DNA of 64,000 nt, from the NCBI GenBank assembly GCA_032622095.1, contig CP136062.1:56992420-57056419 (forward strand), in the 5' to 3' direction. Each line of letters starts with the position of its first letter. The first letter of the stretch is position 1. Source of the stretch: Siphonodentalium dalli. Lineage: Eukaryota; Mollusca; Scaphopoda; Gadilida; Siphonodentaliidae. The position numbers and the translations under genes were made by a program. The notes beneath the pieces are model-generated. The model saw only the letters and a program-made list of their open reading frames with translations. It made no database searches and was not told the origin of the DNA. Of this stretch, positions 12,799 to 24,300 are shown one piece after another.

Positions 12799-13471
12799 TG
12801 CATGGCATTACGTAATATGTAATGTTCACTGGCACTGGGAGTACAATCATGATGCATTACGTAATATGCCATGTCCACTGGTACACTGGGAGTACGATCA
12901 TGATGCATTACGTAATATGACATGTTTACTGACACACTGGGAGTCCAATCATGATGCATTACGTAATATGACATGTTCACTGGTACACTGGGAGTACAAT
13001 CATGATGCATTACGTAATATGACATGTTCACTGGTACACTGGGTGTACAATCATGATGCATTACGTAATATGACATGTTCACTGGTACACTGGGAGTACA
13101 ATCATGATGCATTATGTAATATGACATGTTCACTGGTACACTGGGAGTACAATCATGATGCATTACGTAATATGACATGTTCACTGACACACTGAGAGTA
13201 CAACCATGATGCATTACGTAATATGACATGTTCACTGGTACACTGGGAGTACAATCATGATGCATTACGTAACATGACATGTTCACTGGTACACTGGGAG
13301 TACAATCATGATGCATTACGTAATATGACATGTTCACTGACACACTGAGAGTACAACCATGATGCATTACGTAATATGACATGTGTACTGGTACACTGGG
13401 AGTACAATCATGATGTTTTACGTAATATGACATGTTCACTGGCACAATGAGAGTACAATCATGATGCATAC
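12799..13471. repeat. 51-bp minisatellite, about 13 copies
   Basis: A 51-bp unit is repeated about 13 times. Because 51 is divisible by three, long frames stay open on both strands (12678-13469 minus, 12764-13195 plus), giving 17-residue peptide repeats. I treat these as by-products: no signal peptide, domain or splice context supports coding. Most units contain the palindrome ATTACGTAAT, plus ATCATGAT. Copies differ by a few substitutions (for example ATTATGTAAT near 13110). Confidence 0.95.
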
Positions 13472-14125
13472 TCCGATTTTGTATCTTCTCGTTTTACTAT
13501 ACACGTCTAATTCACCAGCACAGTCTGTTCTACAAAAATATCATTTAAGGTATGATCCCCCAACCGCGAAAATCGGCCAGTAAACACACAATTTACAAAA
13601 TGCTATTTTGTCAACCTTGCAAAACATCGAATTACCTTTCATGGTACTAAGTAAAGGAACATTGAGTTAAACAAATTCACGAACAATTGTTGGCGGTGCT
13701 CGCCAGAATAACTTGATAAAATTTTCCAGAGGCGACGCAGTCGCGGGGGTGGCACAGAGGACGTGTGCCCAAAACTTTCTTTCACCATTGACAGCTACGG
13801 GGTACCTCACAATTATAATATACGTATCTTATACCATATAATATACTGTCATACCTTATAATATACTGTCAAATTTTAAATCAACCCAAAAGTTATCCAA
13901 AGTAAAACTATTTGTTTTTTTAAATGTTTGAAATTGACACCCGCGCCCTCACCCAACGAAGGCTCTCTAATAACGTCCCTGACACTGGTAACCCTTTTCA
14001 CAGACATATGATTACCCGTGTTTGAAACCAAACGATAACAAGCGTGAATAGTGGTTTCAAAACGCACTTTCAATATAATACCCCGTAAATTAAAATAGGC
14101 TGTTTATCGTGTAAATGTGTTGCTG
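13472..14125. other. Intergenic stretch
   Basis: No supported gene. A short duplication ATACCTTATAATATACTGTC (with one near-copy) lies at about 13830-13870. Confidence 0.4.
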
Positions 14126-14257
14126 GAGGAACAGTAGATCATGCCATGAAAAACAGTAGATCATGCCATGAAGAACAGTAGATCATGCCATGAAGAACAG
14201 TAGATCATGCCATGAAGGACAGTAGATCATGCCATGAAGGACAGTAGATGATGCCAT
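14126..14257 (+). repeat. 22-bp tandem repeat, six copies
   Basis: Six head-to-tail copies of GAAGAACAGTAGATCATGCC plus AT, with small variants. The array is the outermost part of the left arm of the TIR element that follows. Confidence 0.95.
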
Positions 14258-14763
14258 GAATCTCTGCTCTGGCTAACGCCCGTAAAGATCATATTCCACC
14301 AGTACAAAACCTTGGAACTTTTTGAAGTTTTGACAGGGAACCTTATGAAGTTGAAAGAATAACGCGGGGAAAATATTTCTTAGCTGTTCCTTAATAATGT
14401 ACTAACTACTACTAATGTACTAACTCGAAATGTCATGATTTGAGTGACTTTTGTGAGCGATTTTGATTTTCGTCGCTTACAATTAACTTGAATTGATACT
14501 TGGTAATGATTCAATGTTTATTACAATATCGGTTCAGAAAAGTCACAGACAAATTAGTATGCAGTTTCGAGTTGGGACCTTCAACTTCAGTGAAATATAT
14601 TATTAAGGAACATATAATAACTAAGAAATATTTTCCTCGCGTTAACTTTTCAACATTATGAGGTTCCCTGTCAAAACATTAAAAAGTTCCATGGTTTTGT
14701 ACTGGTGGAATATATGCGATCTATAAGGGCGTTACCGAGAGCAGTGTGTCATGGCATGATCTA
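14126..14763. mobile_element. TIR element with ~165-bp inverted arms
   Basis: The left arm (about 14236-14400) and right arm (about 14605-14763) are inverted copies. They share GATCATGCCATGA, the segment around CCACCAGTACAAAACC, TTTGACAGGGAACCT and ATATTTCTTAG. The left arm ends in the expanded 22-bp array; the right arm has one copy (ATGGCATGATCT). The ~200-bp centre has no coding capacity. A second, more diverged relative lies at 16029-16560. Confidence 0.8.
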
Positions 14764-15145
14764 GAAGAAAAGCAGTTCGACATTTCAGAAGGAAACGATG
14801 GTTGAATGTTTCTGTTATTATTATAAATAACCAAACAAAATAAGTGAAAAGTGGATTGAATGTTTTCCTACTTTTAATTAAAATATATATTGATTCATCG
14901 GTCAGAAAATGTCCAATCCCATTTGGTATTTTGATTGAATTTATTATCAGTTGGATGGTTTCAGGTACAATGAGAAATTCTAATTTAATATCGATGCAAA
15001 TGAAACTTAATCAAGTTGCGAAAACGTATTGGTTCACGTGGGTTGTCTAAATACCCCCTTACCCAATGAGTGTCCGCATCATTCCCTGAAATATAGGTAA
15101 CACCCTTTCTTAGATTAAAGCTGTTCCATCCTGTTTGACACAAAC
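14764..15145. other. Spacer without recognised features
   Basis: A short open frame at 14844-15050 has no recognisable domain or splice context. Nothing else was identified. Confidence 0.35.
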
Positions 15146-15540
15146 CGCTCTTTAATATAAACCTACAAATAGACAAAGAAACAACAAACGCTCTTTAATA
15201 TACACCTACAAATATACAAAGGAACAACAAACGCTCTTTAATATACACCTACAAATATACAAAGAAACAACAAACGCTCTTTAATATACACCTACAAATA
15301 GACAAAGAAACAACAAACGCTCTTTAATATAAATCTACAAATAGACAAAGAAACAACAAACGCTCTTTAATATACACCTACAAATAGACAAAGAAACAAC
15401 AAACGCTCTTTGATATACACATACAAATAGACAAAGAAACAACAAACGCTCTTTAATATAAACCTACAACTAGACAAAGGAACAACAAACGGTCTTTAAT
15501 ATAAACCTACAATAGACAAAGAAACAATAAACGCTCTTTA
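15146..15540 (+). repeat. 43-bp tandem repeat, about nine copies
   Basis: Units contain CGCTCTTTAATATACACC, CTACAAATAGACAAAG and AAACAACAAA, and restart every 43 bp (15146, 15189, 15232 and so on). The last unit is truncated. Confidence 0.95.
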
Positions 15541-15710
15541 TCGTAGATGATCCGACCGACGGAATGTACTCCGACTAATCTTTTCATAACATGAATTATA
15601 AATTCTAACCACTGGTTTCTAACCAATTTAAGTCTTACAAACTGGCATTCTCCTTTAAAGGGTGTGGATCACTCCGTCTGTGATTTGAAGGCGGAATAAG
15701 ATCAACGCAC

Positions 15711-15826
15711 GAAACATCGATCTACATTATTTAACATAAGAAACATCGATCTACATTATTTACCATAAGAAACATCGATCTACATTATTTACCATAAGAA
15801 ACATCGACCTACATTATTTACCAGAA
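15711..15826 (+). repeat. 29-bp tandem repeat, four copies
   Basis: Four copies of a 29-bp unit starting GAAACATCGATCTACATT. The sequence is unrelated to the 29-bp minisatellite at the window start. Confidence 0.95.
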
Positions 15827-16028
15827 AAAGTTCTAGCTATTTTAGTTTTTGTTAGGCACATAAGTGTGATAGACTCTTTATTTTACCTTATCACGAATAG
15901 ACTAAAAAGGACATGCATGCAATATAAAGAAACATTCTTTATTCGGGGTTTAAATTGCACTAGTAACATTGCGAACTCGATTTTTCTAAATTCTTAGACA
16001 ATGTCACCAAACTATACTCTGGCTACGA

Positions 16029-16121
16029 CAGTATGGATCAGATTCCACCAGTTTTACAGCAGTATGGATCAGATTCCACCAGTTTTACAGCAGTATGGAT
16101 CAGATTCCACCAGTTTTAGAA
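16029..16121 (+). repeat. 31-bp tandem repeat, three copies
   Basis: Three copies of a 31-bp unit starting CAGTATGGATCAGATTCC. The GGATCAGATTCCACCAGT part corresponds to the arm segment GATCATATTCCACCAGT of the TIR element at 14.1-14.8 kb. Confidence 0.95.
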
Positions 16122-16560
16122 CATGGAGACTCTGTAGAATTTCTGATGGAGGACTTTATGACATCGAAACTATTTCACAAATAACTATGTTTCTTAGTTA
16201 ATACCCTTTAAGTGCAGCTCGAGATTACATTATTTAGAAGACTTTCGTGAGCCGACATCGTTTTGCATCACTTACGATCATACGATTTTAAAAGATATAT
16301 TCATGCACGGGATAATCAATTGAACTTTATCGGGAAATTGGCTCAAACAAGTTACACAATTAATTTAATATTGATATCAGACAGCTGCATTTATCTGCTG
16401 TGGAATACATGATTAAGAAATAAATACTGACTGAGAAATATAGCGTCTGTGTTGTTCTTTCGATGTTATAAATTTTCCCATCAGATCTTCAAAAAGTTCC
16501 CAAGATTTCAACAAATGAAATATGATCTCTACCGGCTTCACCAGAATAGAGTTTCGTGAC
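16029..16560. mobile_element. Diverged second copy of the 14.1-kb TIR element
   Basis: The order matches the first copy: the CCACCAGT arm segment (here expanded as 31-bp repeats), then GACTTTCGTGAGC around 16240, CACTTACGATC, GGCTCA, and a right arm at about 16400-16560. That arm carries GAAATATAG, TTCAAAAAGTTCC and AATGAAATATGATCTC. Identity is low, so this is an old copy. Confidence 0.55.
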
Positions 16561-18649
16561 CCGATCTTGACGTTAAACATATTTTATTTACATAATATAC
16601 AGCAGTAATTGGGGAACAAGTTTTTGAAACATCTGAAGCCACACTCCCAACACAATATAATAACACACGTTAAATGAAGATGACGGTATAAACGTATTTA
16701 CATGGTGATCAGTTTTGAGAATTGTATTGCCTTCCCGACTGGAGTTGTTTTGGGGCTGAGAGGAAACTTGTATTTAAAGAATATCACTGCATTATGGATG
16801 TTTGGTACGATTGATGGGAGTGCTATTACAATTATTTGTAATTTGTAAGTAAAATATAATGATACACTTGTATTCGATTTTGGTTATTGTTGTGCTCTGT
16901 AAGACAATACAGATAGTAAAGAGAATGATATGTTTGAATGGGAGGTTTTTCCGTTATGTGACCTGATCTAAATTATATGACTTGTACTAGCTATAGTCGG
17001 CCTGTGGTATATACTGTGCACAAAAAGTATTAACGTATTTACCGACATATTGTAGAACCCTGGAACAGGACCAGTTATACCACCACAATCGTAATCAGAT
17101 ACAGGCAATTAGTCATGCACCCGCTGCCCAGGACACCAAATACATTCAGGTCAGCTCATTGGGGTTCAGCGGGCTCACCAATTTGGGATATGTAGCGAGT
17201 TTTGTTCCGATTTGTTCTGATTTGTTCTTTACATTGGGCAATTTTGATCATCTAAAACCTACCCTGTCAACACTGCTGTCAAGAGAACATTGTTGTGGTG
17301 AGTGCCTTTGTCCCATTTGTTCGGAATGATTAGATGGATATTAATATAACCTACCATTAAAACGATGCTTATATAGGCGTCTCGCTGTGTCCATATGATG
17401 AGGCGATCAGCCAGATAAATGTAACATGCCATCGCCAGACTGTCAAATCACGTTTAGATATCATCAATATCGTGTGCCGTTTTTATTTTTTAAATGCACA
17501 CGGGCTCCGACTCGTTTTTTTCCAAAGGCTCCGACTCTTATATCTCGAAAAATTGTTGGCTCCGGCTCGTTTTAATTAGAAGATCATGGAATTATTTTAA
17601 TGCACTGGATCAGACCCTTTTTTCGAAGTCTGCGACTCTTATATCTCGAAAAATGACGGGCTCCGGCTCGTTTACATAGGAAAATCATACGTAGCTGTCG
17701 ACCTGGTAACGAGGTGGTAAACTAGTAAACTAGAGACATGGTATCGGTCGCGTTATTGTCTGTTAGCGATGAAATTGCACAATTGACCTCCTCATTGAGC
17801 GAGACCAAATTGGTAGCTCATTTTCATACTTATAAACATTAAGTTTATACATCCTTGTAATTAGTTATATAGTTATCTTTATTCCCATGCTTATTTTATT
17901 GTGCATCTATTTGCTTGCCAGTTTGCAGATTACATATGACACTTCTTATAAAATGTTCAGCGATGGAGAAAATTATAAAAATATAAGAATAAATTTCACA
18001 TACATCTATAGTGGTGGACGTCACTATATAATCAGTTTGCAGATATTTATGTTGATGCCATCTGAAATGTCGTTATTGACCTATAAGACAGTGAACATGA
18101 TTTATTGCAATGGTCAATGAGATTTGAAGATGAAAAGTGCATATCCGTATTGTGATAAATACCAACATACATCGATCGAACTTGAACGCTACATGAAGGC
18201 TATCAACATATTGTCCATCTTCCGTCTGATACTTTTAACGTTAGTCATATAGGAATGTGCTAATTATGTCAGGATATATAACTGAAGCTATTATCCTTAT
18301 TTTACAGACAAACTATAGATGCTATTATTGCAAGAAAAACAAATCCTGAGGGAGTATCAAGTCATTGTACAGTGGCTGTCCAGATTCTAGTATTAAACTT
18401 GCGTGAAGCCACTTTGTTATGGCTAAGAACGAATATAAATGACTAATCCACTCGCTGATCCAACAGAAGATTTTTTAAATAATAGGATTTGTTTTGCAAG
18501 AATCCGTTTTCTTTTGTGCACTATTCCAAGTTATCGGATTTGTTTATATCCATGCATTCGAAGCCGACTTTGTAATACGACAATCATATATCGACCAATG
18601 TAAGTTATCCAATGAGGTCCGGTTACCGACTTTAATATACAGTACTGAT
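16561..18649. other. Intergenic stretch with one short direct repeat
   Basis: Positions about 17499-17578 and 17607-17675 are direct repeats sharing GGCTCCGACTCGTTTT-like and CTCTTATATCTCGAAAAAT segments. Short open frames at 17887-18120 and 18494-18892 have no recognisable domain. No host exon could be supported. Confidence 0.45.
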
Positions 18650-19112
18650 ATTTTAGTTGTTGTCTGTGCTGTAAACGGTTTGTCGTGCATTACACATGTG
18701 TATTACATGTGTGTATTGTGTTGGTGTGTTGGCAGCTACCATGCGCATGTACCACTTAATAGGAAAGTAGCTTCATTATTTCGCCGAAACGGCAAAATAT
18801 GCCCATGCAACTGTTCCAAATACAACCCATTCAATCACCGCCCGCCCCACCCCCGATCTGAAGTTCTAGTATTGCATCGTCGGCATTACTAATTATATAT
18901 TAGTTGTTGCTTGCGCTGTAAAACGGTATGTCGTGAATTACATACGTGTATTGTGTTGATGTGTGGGCAGCTACCACCTGTACTACTTTATAGGAAAGTA
19001 GCTTCATTATTTCGCCGAAACGGCAAATGACCAGGCAACTCGTTCAAATACCACACCTTCAACCACCACCCACGATCTGAAGTTCAAGTATGGCGTCGTC
19101 GGCATTACTAAC
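18650..19112 (+). repeat. Tandem duplication of a ~230-bp segment
   Basis: The copies at about 18650-18892 and 18895-19112 share TTAGTTGTTG, GCTGTAAA, TGTATTGTGTTG, GGAAAGTAGCTTCATTATTT, CGCCGAAACGGCAAA, CGATCTGAAGTTC and GTCGGCATTACTAA. The second copy carries small deletions. Confidence 0.85.
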
Positions 19113-19479
19113 TATTTTGATTATTACCGTTTTAATCTTAGACACGATGAGTCGCCGCCATGCCTTCCATATGTCTGCGTCCCTGAATTTGCTTGTTTTG
19201 AGAAAAAATGGTAAAACAGGCCATACTGTAATGTAATGCTGACATCGACTGTCCAACAATTTGTTTGAATGAATACTGAGTTACGCCTAGTTCTATGGTT
19301 TATGGATATATCCGATATATATCCATATTGAAACGTCAATGATATGATTATGGGCGAAACTTGTTAACCGAGATCCATATAAAATTGTCGAGTGTTGTAT
19401 ATCGATGTTTGTTCTCTTATGTGCTTCACTCTGGGGTTGAAAACCCATAGCTTATTATAGTAAAAGTTATCTATATCTA
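19113..19479. other. Spacer without recognised features
   Basis: No gene or repeat recognised between the duplication and the Helitron-like copy. Confidence 0.35.
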
Positions 19480-21314
19480 TATTTGCGAATGTCTGTCTGT
19501 CTGTCTGTGTTCTATAGAAATTCACAGTGGACAACAAAGATGGCACAAAAAGGGTCTAATAGGGGTAACTTTTTACGAGAAAGATAATGGCGAGGGTTAG
19601 AATTTTGTAAAGTGACGCAGTTGTTGTCAGGGACAGAAAAGGGAGAGGGGCAGAAAAAAAATTTGTCGCCGATTGCCACCAAACTTATACATAATCATCC
19701 CCATAATATGAGGAATCTAATGGTGTAGTTTAAATTTGTCAAGATCGCGCCGTTCGCGCCAGGGATGCTCGGAAGAGGAGAGGGGCACCAAAATTGATCA
19801 AAAATAATTATAGCGTCGAATTCCACCAAATTGATGCACATTCTTCTGAGATATTCTCCATGATACACGGAATCTTATTGTATGATTTAAAAACGCCAAA
19901 TTGGTGTCGTTGGTGTGAGATATTTGGGGGGGGGGCGGTTGGTGGGTACTAAATCTGATACAAATTGGTTTAGTCGCCGATTGCCACGAAACTTATAGAA
20001 ATTCATCCCCATGGTGTGATGTGTCTAATGGCATGGCTTAAAGCTGACAAAAGGGGCGTCATCCGAGTCAGGGGTGCACTGAAAGGGAGAGGTGCACCAA
20101 AATTGATACACAATATGTTTAGCGCCAATTTCCACCAAATTGATAAACATTCTTATCCATGATATGAGGAATCTAATCGTGTGATTTTAAAGACGTCATA
20201 TTGGTGCTGCTTTGGTTAGAGCTGGGGTTGGGTGGGGTGGGCACTAAATTTGATAAAAAATTGTGTAGTCGCGGATTAGCACCAAACTTACAAATAATAA
20301 TCTCCATGATATCAGGAGTCTAATTGTGTGGCTTAAAGATGTCAAAAGTGGGGCCATTCGAGTCAGGGTTGCCTAGAAGGTGAGAGGGACACAAACTTTA
20401 ATAAACAATATGTTTAGGGCCGATTTCCACCTGGTTGATACATTATATTCTTCTCCGTGATACGATTAATCGAATCGTGTGGTTTATATGCGCCAAATTG
20501 GTGCCTTTCTGTGTAAGAGATATGCAATGGTGGCCCTAAATTTGGTACGAATTTGTATACTCGCCAGTTTTCATAAATTTTATATATATTCATCTATATA
20601 CTGAGTCTAAGTGTGTGGTTTAATGATGTCAAAAATGGCGCCGCTTGAGTCCGAAATAGGGACGGGAGGGTCACCAAAAACTTATAAAAATATGTTTAGT
20701 GCCAATTACCATCAAACTCATACCCGCTATTCTCAAATAATACAATGAATCAAATATTCGCGAATATCTGTGAGTGTTCTATATATAACGTTAAGGGTAC
20801 AATCGAGATGGCACCAAGACTCTCTACCAGGGGTAACTGTTTACGATTAAGATAATGGTGTGGGTTGAAATTTTCTAAAGTGACGTTGTTGGTGTCAAGG
20901 GAGGGGCTATTGTTAGCGCAGATTTCGACCAAATTGATATAGTATTCTTCTCCGTGATACGAGGAATATAAACGTGTGATTTAAAGACGCGAAATTGGTG
21001 CCGTTCGGGTGGGTGAGAGACGGGGGGGGTAATAACTATGATAAGAATTTGTTTAGTTGCCGATTACCACCAAACTTATATATAATCATCTCCATTATAT
21101 AATGCATGCATGAGTCTAATAGACGTAGTCTATATATGACAAACGTGGCGCGGTTCAAGTCATACATGAGGGGAGTTGCACTACAGTTGATACAAATATA
21201 TTTAGCACTTATTCCACCAAATTCATGCACGTTCTTCTCTAATGATAAAATGAATTAAATCACATTTGGGGTCGTTTTGGGTCATTGATGGCGAGAGGAG
21301 ATTCACTAGCATTT
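19480..21314 (+). mobile_element. Helitron-like element, 5' part with ~150-bp satellite array
   Basis: It begins with a TGTC microsatellite and GTGTTCTATAGAAATTCAC. A tandem array of ~150-bp monomers follows, anchored by CCACCAAA-CTTATAC or CCACCAAATTGAT at about 19678, 19823, 19984, 20134, 20280, 20426 and 20574. The monomers alternate between two types, so the higher-order period is ~300 bp. Monomer boundaries carry phrases such as GGAGAGGGGCACCAAAATTG. The element is cut at 21314 by FB-3 and resumes at 26887. Tandem core units beside a tetranucleotide run resemble the Pearl/Helentron group of bivalve molluscs; that placement is inference. Confidence 0.65.
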
Positions 21315-24300
21315 TAGTAGAGGCTCTTATGTCCATTTTTTGGCTCCCGTGTGCATTTTGTGAAGAAATATAGCCACTATGCTCATGATGTTGCTTGATA
21401 TCTCGGGCACCAGAAAACAAATGTTAGACACCTGGGGGTCGCGACTGGGTGGATTTATGACGTCATCAAAATGGCCGCCATCCAAAATTTCAGAGTAGGC
21501 ACTGAATCAGTTTTGATTAATAGCTAGTAGTGAATTTATGGTAGAAAATATAATATTTCTATACTATTGTGATACTATGATAACAGGCTTCACTTTGACA
21601 GAAAAATTGACCACATTTAACAAAGATGGCCGCCAAAATGGCGACCGAAGTTCGGGAAAATGATGAATTTTCACACATTTCTCTTAAAATATTCACGGTT
21701 GTTTGAAATCTGTGGCTAATTGCAACTTAATTTTAAAAACATTTGAATGCCTAACCATTTGAACATGATAATATGTCATAATTTGGGTCTTATTCCTACA
21801 AAATGTCGTCAAAATGTGAATTCATAAATATGCTATGAACTTTTACCAAATATATCGATTTTGTAATTCGAGCCAAGTGTTCGCCAGAAAATAGCTGAAT
21901 TTGATGACAATCATTTGCAACAAGTTTAAACATATATATTGCCATATAATTACAACCAAAAAAGTGCATCTGTATTCAAGATGGCGACCAAAATGGTTGC
22001 CAAAATTGATAAATCACTCAAATTTGTCAAATTTTCTTTGATATCACTCCTAATGTGCGATTTAGTGAATATAGGTGAATATATTTGCTCCGTGTTGGCG
22101 TAATAACATGGAGATATGAAACAATATGAATAGTTTGTGAACAATGGCTGTTTATACTCAAGAATTCGAGAGAATGAAACGACGAAAATGAGATGAAATC
22201 ATCAAAATGGCAACCATGAACAATTTCAGAGTTGGCATTGAGTCTGGGAGGAAAATTTAGATAGTGAAATGATTATGTTTCGCGACAAATAATAACATTG
22301 GATCACACTTCCTCTTGATGGTGCAATTTGGACCTCAAAATCCAAGATGGCTACCAAAACGGCGACCAAAATTTTAATAATTGATGATTTTTCACACTCG
22401 CCTCTTAAATTATTCACAGCGGTTTGAAATCGGTGGCTACTAGCAACCTTATTTTTGAATAAATTATACTATCTAATCATTCGACAACCATGAAACGTTA
22501 GATTAACATATTATTATTCATATGAATCTAAATTCAGGATGGTGACTCAGATGGTTACCAAAATAGAGAAATCATCCAAATTTGCTAGTTTTCATTGATA
22601 ACGCTCCTAAGGTGGGTTTCAGTGACTACTGGTAAACACATTTGTTCCCCTGTTGACGAAAGTGCCACGAATGCTGATATAATCTGATACAATATGAATA
22701 TTTTGCGAACAGTAGCTGCTTATATCCGAGATTTCATGAGAATGGAAACAGAAATCATGAAAAGTAGATAAATTCATCTGATGTTGACCTATTTGAAAAT
22801 ATCCAAATCTGAATATATGCTGATTACATCCATCATTACATGTACATCGGAAATGTCCTGATTGGGTGACTCCACTGGAGAAAAATCCCTACCTCAACAA
22901 TAAGGCTGTCGGTATTGAGCAATACTTTAATTACTTCCCCTTGATATCGCCCCCATTATGGGGTTTGGATAATAATTTTTCACTTGACTCCTGTATTGCT
23001 CATGTAATGCCATCATACTAAGTCAATTCTACCGAAATTCAGCTGCTTGCGGAAATTAATTGAATGGACATCACACAATGCAGTACCCAAAAACAGTAGC
23101 AGCATATAATGCGTCGACATTACAGACATCTTCCATGTTAACAAGCTTAATAATTAGTGTATACTAAGTCCAAATATAAGAATAGGAGCTAATATTTGTG
23201 TGATTCGTTCTTATTAATATACATGTACGAAAACACAGGGTATACTTTTGTGAAACTGAGAAAATTTACAATTGCTCGTCCTTGAATAACATCTAGTTCA
23301 AATTGTGTGTGCATCAGGGGATTATATGACAGTAATTGCTTTGTCGCAGACTACCAAACGAGAGCGTTCAGATGTGAACTGCTGTGGAGCTCTGGACAGC
23401 TCATATGTCAACTCACTGACTCCACACCCAAGATTTGCGAAAGCGTGGCTGATTTTGATCGAGCTAGGATAGGAAGATAGCCTCATATAATGAGTTCAAT
23501 TGGTATACATGTGTATTTGGGTTCCACAGAGATAGCTTTCTGAACATCGCATATACTGCAAGTTCGTTCCGTGTATGATCCCCATCTTCCTGTGTGGAAC
23601 TTATGCACTCATCAAGTTTATATTAGATACACCGATGTCATATTTGTCACATGTGTTATCGAAGTTCTTTCATTGCCTGCGTTATGCGGTCTCATCAAAA
23701 TGTCATACAAGAAACAAATTCACACCAAATGTTCTCTTTAAATGCCTGAATTTCTGTAATTGTATCGGCTATCGGCAATGTTCCAGATACAATTGATAAT
23801 AATTTCTCGCACCAATGCACAGTTCGACTTGGCTGTAGAGGGAATTCAACTCACCGACATGTTGGGGTACATGTATTATTATTGGGTGGAAAGTTTGTAG
23901 TATTCTTTCCAGATGTTTTATACAGGAACATTTGATATCCCACTACAATGAAATCAGGTCTGCAGAAAACTCAGGTCGTTAAACGTTGAAATCTGATACC
24001 TTCCTGAGCAATAGTTGAAGTCAATTTCTGTTATGGACTCTTCAAATGGCTAACAATCCACAATCTTCTCTCAATTCAAGCATAACATTGTTATCTATTA
24101 CTTCCAACTTTTGCGCATTATCTATATTCCAAGCTTGTAATTGGCCTACTTGTGGATCCGACTATTATGGTTGTACGGTTTGCCAGTAAATTCTATGACT
24201 ACATTTATTCGATGGACAATTAAAGGATTTCGTTCGAGATTGCGGGGTTTCTGTGATTCGAAGATCTTTACTTTCTGTGAACTAACAGTTGATGTATAAT

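Noticed and set aside
12678-13469. 263-residue open frame with 17-residue repeats
   Set aside because: It is the translation of a 51-bp minisatellite, open on both strands because the period is a multiple of three. No signal peptide, domain or splice context.
14126-15540. Short regular repeats that might look like a CRISPR array
   Set aside because: Units are contiguous with no unique spacers, and the window is eukaryotic. They are ordinary tandem repeats.
18494-18892. 132-residue plus-strand frame
   Set aside because: Half of it lies in a tandemly duplicated non-coding segment whose second copy has frame-breaking indels; no domain seen.
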